DNA from: an uncultured Enterobacteriaceae bacterium
GTDB taxonomy: Bacteria; Pseudomonadota; Gammaproteobacteria; Enterobacterales; Enterobacteriaceae
Length of the DNA stretch: 42,946 nt
Assembly: GCA_947631255.1 (NCBI GenBank)
Contig: CANRKT010000029.1
Location: 1-42,946 of the forward strand
Direction of reading: 5' to 3'
Shown here piece by piece: positions 10,562-17,826 of the stretch. The notes beneath the pieces are model-generated. The model saw only the letters and a list, made by a program, of their open reading frames with translations, was not told the DNA's origin and did not search any database. Position numbers and translations under genes: made by a program. Positions within the stretch are counted from its first letter, which is position 1; every line of letters begins with the position of its first letter.

Positions 10562-11226
10562 AAATTCACCTCTGCTGCAAACTGTTCAGCTGCCAGTCTG
10601 GCTCGAATACTACCTATTACTAATACGGCCGGAACGGTGACGCTATAGGCTGTACCCGTGAAAGCGAAGATAATACCCATCACTCCGGTTAAGATCCCCA
10701 AAAACTGCCCGGCCACAGGAATGGCTGCTATCGCTCCCCGCTGGAAGATAAAGCCGCCCACCGCCAGTAAGGCAGGTGCCATTCCTCCAACACCGCGTGC
10801 TGCGGCATTCTTTATTCCCATACGCCGTTTTTGGTCAGCAAGATTTTCACGCAAAACCTGTTCAAATTCAGTCCGTTCGCTATCAGACAGTTTGTTCTTG
10901 TAATCCGTGATCACCTTTTCAGCAATCTTCTCTTCTGTCTTCATCAAATCATCACGGCGACTGTTTTCAACAGACACTTTGCTGGCAACATCTGCAACAA
11001 TTTGCCGGTACTGCACACCCCGCCGGCGGAGCAGATTCATGACTGTGTCGCCCCCCATACTCTGGAGTTCCATCGTCAGTTTTAACGGACAACGCTCATC
11101 TTTGGTGATACCAGAGGAGTATTTACTCGAAATGATTTCAGCCAGAAATGCTTTCTCTTCATCTGTCGCCTGCTGTAACAGTGGATAAAGATCCCCATCG
11201 TCACGGGCAAAATCGATATTTTTCAT
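10558..11226 (-). CDS. YaaW-like (UPF0174 / DUF3944 family) membrane-associated protein
   Basis: The 222-residue product resembles E. coli YaaW along its length from memory: an N-terminal DUF3944-like region, the motif LQSMGGDTVMNLLRRRGVQY (YaaW has a similar LQHFGGDSIANKLRG), and a C-terminal GTAYSVTVPAVLVIGSIRARL. Residues about 140-205 are glycine-rich and hydrophobic (VGGFIFQRGAIAAIPVAG; GILTGVMGIIFAFTG), which suggests a membrane hairpin or colicin-like insertion segment. The function of the family is not established to my knowledge. It is the first gene of a coupled pair, overlapping the 322-residue partner by 4 bases. The start has a weak ribosome binding site but aligns with YaaW. Confidence 0.8.
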   Translation of the reverse strand: MKNIDFARDDGDLYPLLQQATDEEKAFLAEIISSKYSSGITKDERCPLKLTMELQSMGGDTVMNLLRRRGVQYRQIVADVASKVSVENSRRDDLMKTEEKIAEKVITDYKNKLSDSERTEFEQVLRENLADQKRRMGIKNAAARGVGGMAPALLAVGGFIFQRGAIAAIPVAGQFLGILTGVMGIIFAFTGTAYSVTVPAVLVIGSIRARLAAEQFAAEVNL

Positions 11227-11436
11227 GGTGAGTGAACATTTTCCAGGAAGTTGATGCTTAAAGATATCGATAAGTGTACCTGTTTACCCTGGGTATTTTA
11301 ACCGCATAAGACGTTTCTGGCTCTCCGCATCTCTGGCCTGTCAGAAAAATATCAGACAGGCTCTCCATCACTCAACAGGGAAAGTCGATGCCAAAGGATC
11401 ATTAGCGCCTGAATCTGCTTAAAATAGCTATATGTC

Positions 11437-11448
11437 TACCAATTGGTA
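11437..11448. promoter_or_regulatory. 12-bp perfect palindrome upstream of the tna CRP site
   Basis: TACCAATTGGTA is a perfect palindrome about 28 bp upstream of the CRP site in the tna control region. It could be an operator for a dimeric regulator, but no regulator can be named from it and a 12-bp palindrome can occur by chance. Confidence 0.25.
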
Positions 11449-11475
11449 CAATTGATGCATACAGAATCGATCTAC

Positions 11476-11491
11476 CGTGAACTCAATCACA
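11476..11491. promoter_or_regulatory. CRP-cAMP binding site of the tna operon
   Basis: CGTGAACTCAATCACA matches the TGTGA-N6-TCACA consensus in 9 of 10 conserved positions. Its centre lies about 60 bp before the predicted transcription start, as expected for a class I CRP site and close to the arrangement known for E. coli tna, which is under catabolite repression. Confidence 0.85.
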
Positions 11492-11508
11492 ATTGGAGCG
11501 ATTAGCAA

Positions 11509-11536
11509 TAGACAATTTTATTGATTCTAATAATGT
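11509..11536 (+). promoter_or_regulatory. Predicted tna operon promoter
   Basis: TAGACA (11509-11514) and TAATGT (11531-11536) are separated by 16 bases and lie at the right distance downstream of the CRP site. The -35 is imperfect, in keeping with an activator-dependent promoter. Confidence 0.6.
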
Positions 11537-11566
11537 AGCGGCATCTTTACTGGGAGACTATATAAA

Positions 11567-11644
11567 ATGTTCATTTGCTGCCAGACATCTTATATTTCAA
11601 AATGGTTTAACATTGACAAACGCATCGTCAATTACATCCCTTAA
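11567..11644 (+). CDS. tnaC: Tryptophanase leader peptide TnaC
   Basis: This 25-codon ORF has GGGAG 10 bases before its ATG and ends in TAA. The peptide contains SKWFNID followed by KRIVNYIP at its end, so Trp13, Asp17 and Pro25 have the same mutual spacing as the essential Trp12, Asp16 and Pro24 of E. coli TnaC. In E. coli, free tryptophan blocks release of this peptide at Pro24, the stalled ribosome masks a Rho site, and tnaAB is transcribed. The E. coli leader ends in UGA, read by RF2 only; here UAA can also be read by RF1, which may shift basal and induced levels. Confidence 0.93.
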   Translation: MFICCQTSYISKWFNIDKRIVNYIP

Positions 11645-11909
11645 TAGCACCTGTTAGTTCATCTCTATACTCCAGAATAGATTTATAAAAATCTGTTTTG
11701 CCTCATGCATCATAAATTATTTTTGTTTCTGCCAAACAACTAAATGTTAAGTCTTTGTGCATGTTATTCGCATAAATGTCTTACTGTTACAGTTATATTT
11801 CAGAAGCTTTAATAACGATGCGAGTATTCATATCAATTAACTATGTCGATGATATACCGATATCATCATGGCATCGCTATGACTCGATTAAAATATTAAG
11901 GGCTATATT
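11645..11909 (+). promoter_or_regulatory. tnaC-tnaA leader, probable Rho-dependent attenuation region
   Basis: This stretch of 265 bases separates tnaC from tnaA. It is T-rich with pyrimidine patches such as CATCTCTATACTCC just after tnaC and shows no strong intrinsic terminator. That fits the Rho-dependent attenuator found at this place in E. coli, but the exact rut site cannot be read from sequence alone. Confidence 0.5.
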
Positions 11910-13328
11910 ATGAATAACTTTAAGCATTTACCCGAACCATTTCGCATTCGTGTTATTGAACCAGTAAAACGCACTACTAAAGAATACCGCGAAGAAGCCA
12001 TTGTTAAATCAGGTATGAATCCATTTTTACTGGATAGTGAAGATGTATTTATTGATTTATTAACAGATAGTGGTACTGGTGCTATTACACAAAATATGCA
12101 AGCAGCCATGTTCCGCGGAGATGAAGCTTACAGCGGCAGCCGCAGTTATTATGCTTTAGCGAATGCAGTTAAAGATATTTTTGACTATCAATATACTATT
12201 CCTACTCACCAGGGTCGTGGGGCCGAGCAAATTTATATTCCGGTGCTAATTAAAAAACGTGAGCAAGAGAAAGGCCTCGACCGCAAAAAAATGGTTGTAT
12301 TATCGAACTATTTCTTTGATACCACCCAGGGTCATAGTCAAATAAATGGTTGTACCGTTCGTAACGTTTATACTGAAGAAGCTTTTGACACTTCCGTGCG
12401 TAATGACTTCAAAGGTAACTTTAATCTTGAAGAGTTAGAAAAAGCCATTCTGGATGTTGGTGCGGCACATATTCCCTATATTGTGGCAACCATTACCTGT
12501 AATTCAGCCGGTGGTCAGCCGGTTTCTCTGGGTAATTTAAAAGCAGCCTATGAAATTGCTCAGAAATATGACATTCCCGTCGTCATGGACTCCGCTCGCT
12601 TTGCTGAAAATGCCTATTTTATTCAACAGAGAGAAGCTGAATATAAAGACTGGACCATTGAAGAAATCACCCGTGAAAGCTACAAATATGCTGATATGTT
12701 AGCCATGTCAGCGAAAAAAGATGCCATGGTGCAAATGGGGGGGCTGTTATGTATTAAAGATGACAGATTCTTTGATGTGTATACCGAATGCCGTACCCTT
12801 TGTGTGCTCCAGGAAGGCTTCCCAACCTATGGTGGCTTAGAAGGCGGCGCGATGGAACGTCTGGCTGTTGGCCTGTACGATGCGATGAACCAGGACTGGC
12901 TGGCTTATCGCATTACCCAGGTGCAGTATCTGGTCGATGGACTTGAAGCTATCGGTATCTATTGCCAGCAAGCAGGCGGCCACGCTGCATTTGTTGACGC
13001 TGGAAGATTACTTCCACACATTCCTTCCGATCAGTTCCCTGCCCAGGCTCTGGCCTGCGAACTCTATAAAGTGGCGGGGATCCGAGCAGTAGAGATAGGA
13101 TCATTCCTGCTAGGTCGTGATCCTAAAACCGGTAAGCAGTTACCTTGCCCGGCAGAATTACTGCGCTTAACCATCCCACGTGCAACCTATACACAAACAC
13201 ATATGGACTTTATTATTGAGGCTTTTGAGAAAGTTAAAGAGAATGCCAAAAATATTAAAGGACTGACCTTTACTTATGAACCTAAAGTACTGCGTCACTT
13301 TACTGCAAAATTAAAAGAAGTCGAATAA
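11910..13328 (+). CDS. tnaA: Tryptophanase
   Basis: Tryptophanase is a PLP enzyme that splits L-tryptophan into indole, pyruvate and ammonia, giving both carbon supply and the signal molecule indole. The 472-residue product follows E. coli TnaA closely, with the PLP-lysine motif [14 protein letters not shown] (Lys270), [11 protein letters not shown], and the C-terminus [13 protein letters not shown] with His463. VEIGSF is present where tyrosine phenol-lyase has an Arg-containing sequence, favouring tryptophanase over its paralogue. It has the full tnaC leader upstream and tnaB downstream. MQMGG replaces the MPMGG of E. coli. A terminator-like hairpin follows directly. Confidence 0.97.
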   Translation: MNNFKHLPEPFRIRVIEPVKRTTKEYREEAIVKSGMNPFLLDSEDVFIDLLTDSGTGAITQNMQAAMFRGDEAYSGSRSYYALANAVKDIFDYQYTIPTHQGRGAEQIYIPVLIKKREQEKGLDRKKMVVLSNYFFDTTQGHSQINGCTVRNVYTEEAFDTSVRNDFKGNFNLEELEKAILDVGAAHIPYIVATITCNSAGGQPVSLGNLKAAYEIAQKYDIPVVMDSARFAENAYFIQQREAEYKDWTIEEITRESYKYADMLAMSAKKDAMVQMGGLLCIKDDRFFDVYTECRTLCVLQEGFPTYGGLEGGAMERLAVGLYDAMNQDWLAYRITQVQYLVDGLEAIGIYCQQAGGHAAFVDAGRLLPHIPSDQFPAQALACELYKVAGIRAVEIGSFLLGRDPKTGKQLPCPAELLRLTIPRATYTQTHMDFIIEAFEKVKENAKNIKGLTFTYEPKVLRHFTAKLKEVE

Positions 13329-13336
13329 TCGACAAC

Positions 13337-13374
13337 ACGCATGGCCATATTGAATATGGTCATGCGTATTTTTA
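13337..13374 (+). terminator. Terminator between tnaA and tnaB
   Basis: A 14-bp stem (13337-13350 and 13354-13367, one G-U pair, 3-base loop) is followed by ATTTTTA. It begins 8 bases after the tnaA stop codon and has the form of an intrinsic terminator, so most tnaA transcripts may end before tnaB. Confidence 0.8.
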
Positions 13375-13611
13375 TCTCAGTATTTGATAGTTCATCATAA
13401 AAATATATGCCTATAATAATTCAAATATTTTGCAGACATTGCACTCAGTCAGTTGATAACCATTAATACATACTGTCATTTACTGAGCTATATAAATACA
13501 GTAGTTATATTCTAAATGGCTTGAGTTACGTGAAGTAGCTAAAACACGAAGAATATAAAATATGAACTATAACAGGTATAAACTCTGCTTATTGATCAAT
13601 AAGGAAGTGCG

Positions 13612-14862
13612 ATGGAAAATAATACAAATGCCAAACACTCCTCCTTCTGGGGCATAATGGTTATTGCCGGAACTGTTATTGGCGGAGGAATGTTTGCTTT
13701 ACCCGTTGACCTCGCTGGGGCCTGGTTTTTCTGGGGCGCATTTATTTTAATCATCGCCTGGTTTTCGATGTTACATTCCGGGCTATTATTATTAGAAGCG
13801 AATTTAAACTATCCTGTCGGTTCTAGTTTCAATACCATCACCAAAGACTTAATCGGTAATAAATGGAATGTTTTTAGTGGTATTACCGTTGCCTTTGTAC
13901 TCTATATATTAACTTATGCTTATATCTCGGCAAACGGTGCTATCATCAGCGAAACCATAGCAATGAATTTTGGCAGTCATGTGAACCCGCGGATTGTGGG
14001 TATCAGTACCGCCATTTTTGTTGCTGCAGTATTATGGGTAAGTTCACTGGCAGCCAGCAGGATCACTTCGTTTTTCCTTGGTTTAAAAATCATCGCCTTT
14101 GTCGTGGTATTTGGTTCTCTCTTCTTCAAAGTCGACTATTCTATCCTGAGGGATATCAGTGCCGTTGATGGCGGTGAAAGCTTCTATTTCCCTTATATAT
14201 TTATGGCTGTTCCGGTTTGTCTGGCCTCTTTTGGTTTCCATGGCAATATTCCTAGCCTGATTATTTGTTATGGAAAACGAAAAGAAAAGCTGATCAAAAG
14301 TATTGTTTTTGGTTCCTTGTTAGCACTGGGAGTTTATCTGTTCTGGTTATATTGCACTATGGGTAATATTCCACGTGAGAGTTTTAAAGAGATCATCGCT
14401 TCTGGTGGTAACGTCGATTCATTAGTGAAATCATTTCTGGGAACAAACACCCATGGAATGATGGAGTTCTTCCTGTTGTTATTCTCAAACTTAGCGGTAG
14501 CCAGTTCTTTCTTTGGCGTCACTTTAGGACTGTTCGATTACCTGGCTGACTTGTTTAAAATAGACAATTCAAACTCAGGTCGCTTTAAAACTATCTTGTT
14601 AACTTTTATTCCCCCTGCCCTGCTTTATCTGCTGTTCCCGAATGGTTTTATCTATGCCATCGGGGGGGCCGGACTCTGTGCGACTATCTGGGCAGTTATT
14701 GTGCCAGCGTTCCTTGCCCTGAAATCCAGACAACGTTTTCCAAATCAAATTTTTACCGTATGGGGAGGCCGAGTGATCCCAGGGCTGGTCATTGCTTTTG
14801 GTGTTCTGGTGATAGTCTGCTGGTTCGGTAGTATGTTGAGCATCCTGCCGCGGTTTGGCTGA
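13612..14862 (+). CDS. tnaB: Low-affinity tryptophan permease
   Basis: TnaB imports L-tryptophan across the inner membrane with protons for use by TnaA. The 416-residue product belongs to the aromatic amino acid permease family (HAAAP) and has eleven or so membrane helices, beginning with VIAGTVIGGGMFALPVDLAG. The start is preceded by AAGGAAG at about 5 bases and gives MENNTNAKHSSFWG. It is 283 bp after tnaA, much farther than the roughly 90 bp of E. coli, with a terminator in between; it may therefore have its own promoter in that AT-rich gap. Confidence 0.95.
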   Translation: MENNTNAKHSSFWGIMVIAGTVIGGGMFALPVDLAGAWFFWGAFILIIAWFSMLHSGLLLLEANLNYPVGSSFNTITKDLIGNKWNVFSGITVAFVLYILTYAYISANGAIISETIAMNFGSHVNPRIVGISTAIFVAAVLWVSSLAASRITSFFLGLKIIAFVVVFGSLFFKVDYSILRDISAVDGGESFYFPYIFMAVPVCLASFGFHGNIPSLIICYGKRKEKLIKSIVFGSLLALGVYLFWLYCTMGNIPRESFKEIIASGGNVDSLVKSFLGTNTHGMMEFFLLLFSNLAVASSFFGVTLGLFDYLADLFKIDNSNSGRFKTILLTFIPPALLYLLFPNGFIYAIGGAGLCATIWAVIVPAFLALKSRQRFPNQIFTVWGGRVIPGLVIAFGVLVIVCWFGSMLSILPRFG

Positions 14863-14878
14863 TCGACCGTCATGCAAT

Positions 14879-14914
14879 AGTCACCTGGTTAAAAAGTTTT
14901 TTAACCAGGTGACT
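14879..14914 (+). terminator. tnaB terminator hairpin
   Basis: The perfect 17-bp inverted repeat AGTCACCTGGTTAAAAA / TTTTTAACCAGGTGACT stands 16 bases after the tnaB stop. The T-run is inside the stem, so a hairpin ending in a weak A-T tip is the likely functional form. Confidence 0.65.
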
Positions 14915-14960
14915 AACTGATATTTCGTACTGGTCGGGTCAAAATAACTCGAAAACCCGG

Positions 14961-15581
14961 TTATTTCACAGGAATAATAACCGGGACATGAGAAGCGACA
15001 TCCATCGGCAAAAGACCGAGTAAACGCGGATCTCTTTGTACTTCGACCTGACAGGAATAAGGCACAAATCCCGAACGAATATAAAAACGTAGTGCACCAG
15101 GGCTGTCAAAAGTACAAGTATGCACCCAGAAACGTTTAATCGGCCTCGACCATGCCAGTTCAGATGCATGAGACATCAGAGCCTTGCCCAGCCCTTTACC
15201 AGTCGCATTGCCAACGAGTCCAAAATAGCTCAGTTCACACTCATCTGGCACGCTAAAATCTAACTCCAGCAAGCCAATATCTTCAGCCCCATAACGAACC
15301 GCATAAATATCAACCTTATCATTATCAAGAATGGCCGTAAGCTCATCATCTGGCATCAGGATCCGTGAAGACCATAGCCATTCAGTGCCCACTTTACTGT
15401 ACAGCGTGCGATAAGACGTCGGGGTAGGAGAAACTAAGGCTTCCAAGGTCATACCATCCGGAAATGAAACTGGCTCAATTGCAGGTCTTTCAAGCATTTC
15501 AAGATTGGTTACCACCGTCGCTATCATGCCCGGGGCCAGCTCAGAATAACCGAGAGGTAGAAAATCCTGCCGCTCATGCAT
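14961..15581 (-). CDS. GNAT family N-acetyltransferase
   Basis: The 206-residue product has a GNAT fold from about residue 90: IGLLELDFS (strand 4), then ELSYFGLVGNATGKGLGKAL containing the acetyl-CoA pyrophosphate motif (R/Q-x-x-G-x-G/A type, here NATGKGLG), and a C-terminal FDSPGALRFYIRSGFVPYS typical of motif B. Residues 1-80 have no recognised domain. The substrate is unknown. It is convergent with tnaB and is the only gene before the GntP symporter. The start has AAGAAGG upstream at about 10 bases. Confidence 0.85.
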   Translation of the reverse strand: MHERQDFLPLGYSELAPGMIATVVTNLEMLERPAIEPVSFPDGMTLEALVSPTPTSYRTLYSKVGTEWLWSSRILMPDDELTAILDNDKVDIYAVRYGAEDIGLLELDFSVPDECELSYFGLVGNATGKGLGKALMSHASELAWSRPIKRFWVHTCTFDSPGALRFYIRSGFVPYSCQVEVQRDPRLLGLLPMDVASHVPVIIPVK

Positions 15582-15724
15582 ATTTTATCGCCTTCTTATG
15601 ATTATTATTTCAAAGTATAGAATGCAGAAGTCACAACATAATAGAAACTTATCGCACTGAAAATAAATAAAAATTTATGATAAGGAAATCTAATAGTGCA
15701 AATAACAGCTTGAGTTTTTACCCA

Positions 15725-15752
15725 TAAAAAACCCCATCCGTTACGATGGGGT
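15725..15752 (-). terminator. Terminator of the GntP-family symporter gene
   Basis: On the minus strand ACCCCATC pairs with GATGGGGT around a 6-base loop and is followed by a run of six T. It stands 33 bases after the stop codon at 15785. Confidence 0.88.
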
Positions 15753-15784
15753 GAGTGCTTTTGTAACACTGAATGAAACTGAAA

Positions 15785-17161
15785 TTAAAAAATCAGGCTA
15801 CCGACACACGCCAGCAGGAAGGCAATGGTGCCTATCAGCGTTTCCATTACGGTCCAGGTTTTTAGGGTCGTTTTCTCATCCATTTCCAGGAAACGGCCCA
15901 CCAGCCAGAAACCGGAGTCATTGACGTGAGACAAGACAGTAGCACCACCAGCAATAGAGATAACAATAAAGCACAGATCTAACTGACTAAGCCCAGTCGC
16001 CCCCTCAACCATTGGAGCAACCAGTGCTGCGGTAGTGGTCAGTGCTACCGTTGCTGACCCCTGTGCGACACGAAGAGCAGTCGAGATAACAAAAGCAGCA
16101 ACGATAATAGGCATGCCTGTATCAGACAAAACGCCAGCCAATGCATCACCGATACCACTGGCGCGTAATACACCACCAAACATCCCCCCTGCTCCTGTTA
16201 CCAGGATAATGCCACAGATAGGTCCAAGTGCACCGTCACATACCGATTCCAGATGCTTACGACTGTGCTTACCACTTAAGACTATCAGACTGAAAAATAC
16301 GGTGATCAATAGTGCGATAGGTGTTTTACCAATCATGCGCAGGAAGTTTACCAATGTATTATCGGCAGCAACTAACCCCATAACTCTGGCTGTATTTAAG
16401 CCGGTATCAAGGAAAATAAGTACCAGGGGCATCAGCAGGATAGTCATAACCATGCCGAATGATGGTGGTTTATTATTCTCATCGACTTCGACATTTCCCA
16501 GAAATGTCGATGGCAGTGGAATATAGAATTTTTTACCCGCATAGAGACCAAACAGATAAGCCCCGAGGTACCAGGTTGGAATCGCAATAACCAGGCCGAC
16601 CAGTACCAGTAACCCAATATTTGCACCCAGCAGTTCACTGGCAGCAACCGGGCCTGGATGAGGGGGCAGCAGTGCATGCATCACCGCAAAAGCACCGGCA
16701 GCAGGAAAGGCATATTTCAGCGTGGAGCCACCAAACTGCTTAGCAACACTGAAAATAATCGGTAGCATAACCACCAGGCCTGCATCAAAAAAGATGGGAA
16801 AACCAAACATCAGAGAAGCGATACCCAGTGCAAAGGGGGCCCGATGAGCACCAAATGTACCTATCAGGGTATCAGCAAGAACTTTAGCGCCGCCAGAAAT
16901 TTCCAGTAGGCGACCAATCATCGCACCAAGTCCGACTAATAGCGCGACACCTGCCAAGGTGCTACCAAAACCACTCAGAAGTGTTGGTACTATTTGATCG
17001 AACGGCACTCCCGTAACCAGTGCAACGACTACGCTAACAAGTGTCAACGCCAGGAATGCATGCACACGAAAACGCATGATAAGTACGAGCAGGAGTAGCA
17101 CAGAGCACGCGGCAATCCCCAGAAGGGTGCCAACTCCATAAGGAGTGATTATTTCGGTCAT
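15785..17161 (-). CDS. GntP family gluconate:H+ symporter
   Basis: The 458-residue membrane protein has about 12-14 helices and the GntP-family signatures HALLPPHPGPVAA (about residue 165) and SHVNDSGFW (about 420); both are conserved in GntT, GntU and GntP. The start at 17161 (MTEIITPYGVG) has AAGGAA 6 bases upstream; the longer frame to 17200 lacks one. A near-perfect GntR-type operator lies about 75 bp upstream, which argues for gluconate as substrate, though a related sugar acid is possible. No gluconate kinase gene is adjacent. Confidence 0.9.
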   Translation of the reverse strand: MTEIITPYGVGTLLGIAACSVLLLLVLIMRFRVHAFLALTLVSVVVALVTGVPFDQIVPTLLSGFGSTLAGVALLVGLGAMIGRLLEISGGAKVLADTLIGTFGAHRAPFALGIASLMFGFPIFFDAGLVVMLPIIFSVAKQFGGSTLKYAFPAAGAFAVMHALLPPHPGPVAASELLGANIGLLVLVGLVIAIPTWYLGAYLFGLYAGKKFYIPLPSTFLGNVEVDENNKPPSFGMVMTILLMPLVLIFLDTGLNTARVMGLVAADNTLVNFLRMIGKTPIALLITVFFSLIVLSGKHSRKHLESVCDGALGPICGIILVTGAGGMFGGVLRASGIGDALAGVLSDTGMPIIVAAFVISTALRVAQGSATVALTTTAALVAPMVEGATGLSQLDLCFIVISIAGGATVLSHVNDSGFWLVGRFLEMDEKTTLKTWTVMETLIGTIAFLLACVGSLIF

Positions 17162-17234
17162 AAGTTTTCCTTTGCGCCTGATTTCCGCTGATGATGTCAA
17201 CTGACGTCATCCAGTCTTTCTGATTACCGTGCTT

Positions 17235-17250
17235 ATGATACCGGTAACAA
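17235..17250. promoter_or_regulatory. GntR-type operator upstream of the symporter
   Basis: ATGATACCGGTAACAA is a near-palindrome very close to the GntR operator type ATGTTACCGGTAACAT (14 of 16 positions). It lies 74 bp before the start of the GntP-family gene and suggests repression relieved by gluconate. IdnR-type regulators recognise similar sites. Confidence 0.7.
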
Positions 17251-17324
17251 CCAAGTAAAAGTAAACAAAGGGTAGAATAATTGCTAATGATTTGGGACGA
17301 AGTTCAAACTATTGAAATAATTTT

Positions 17325-17465
17325 TCATGAGTGAATATCAAAATGCGCGTGACTGGCGATAAAGCGAGATGCGTCGATAAGCACAGAGTCAGGATGTAAC
17401 TCTGCAGGAGGCATTCCAGCCATGCCTATACTAGCAATAATCAGGTTAATAATCGTTTTTTCCAT
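17325..17465 (-). CDS. Possible 46-residue small protein
   Basis: This short frame begins MEKTIINLIIASIGMAGMPP and ends HAHFDIHS. It starts 11 bases after the stop of the upstream 86-codon frame on the same strand. Its ribosome binding site is poor, and it is not recognised as any family. It could be a small membrane-anchored protein, the tail of a decayed gene, or chance. A competing 17-codon frame with a strong AGGAGG site runs on the opposite strand (17422-17475). Confidence 0.25.
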   Translation of the reverse strand: MEKTIINLIIASIGMAGMPPAELHPDSVLIDASRFIASHAHFDIHS

Positions 17466-17476
17466 TAAGGTATAAG

Positions 17477-17737
17477 CTATTCGCCTGCTAACGAAATCCG
17501 TTTTCTTTTCATATTGTTATTTAACTTATCTCGTTGAGCATTAATATCTCTGAGAGACCTATTTTCAAATGAGCTTATAAATAAGATTGAGATACTATCA
17601 ATTAAAATAATTCCTGCTTTACAAAGATTTCGCATAGAATATTTATTTTTCATGGTTGACGGCAACTCTCCTGGGTCAGTTTCAGTTCCTTTTGAATGAT
17701 GATCACAAATGTCAGATCTTTTAATCATACTCATCAC
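17477..17737 (-). CDS. Possible small hypothetical protein
   Basis: An 86-codon frame runs between the GntP symporter and the CitMHS transporter. An inner start at 17653 (MKNKYSMRNLCKAG) has GGAG 12 bases upstream and would give 58 residues with one possible membrane segment (AGIILIDSISILFISSF) and a basic tail. The codon use is AT-rich. No family is recognised; it may be a remnant or non-coding. Confidence 0.3.
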   Translation of the reverse strand: MMSMIKRSDICDHHSKGTETDPGELPSTMKNKYSMRNLCKAGIILIDSISILFISSFENRSLRDINAQRDKLNNNMKRKRISLAGE

Positions 17738-17826
17738 ATTCCACGTTTTACTCCTCTGTGTTTAAAAGTAATCAACATACATTTAATGGATGATTACTCT
17801 AATAACTTAAAATGATGGAGTATTTA

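Noticed and set aside
11910-13328. Tyrosine phenol-lyase as the identity of the tnaA-like gene
   Set aside because: The TnaC leader upstream, TnaB downstream, VEIGSF in the active-site region and near-identity to E. coli TnaA favour tryptophanase.
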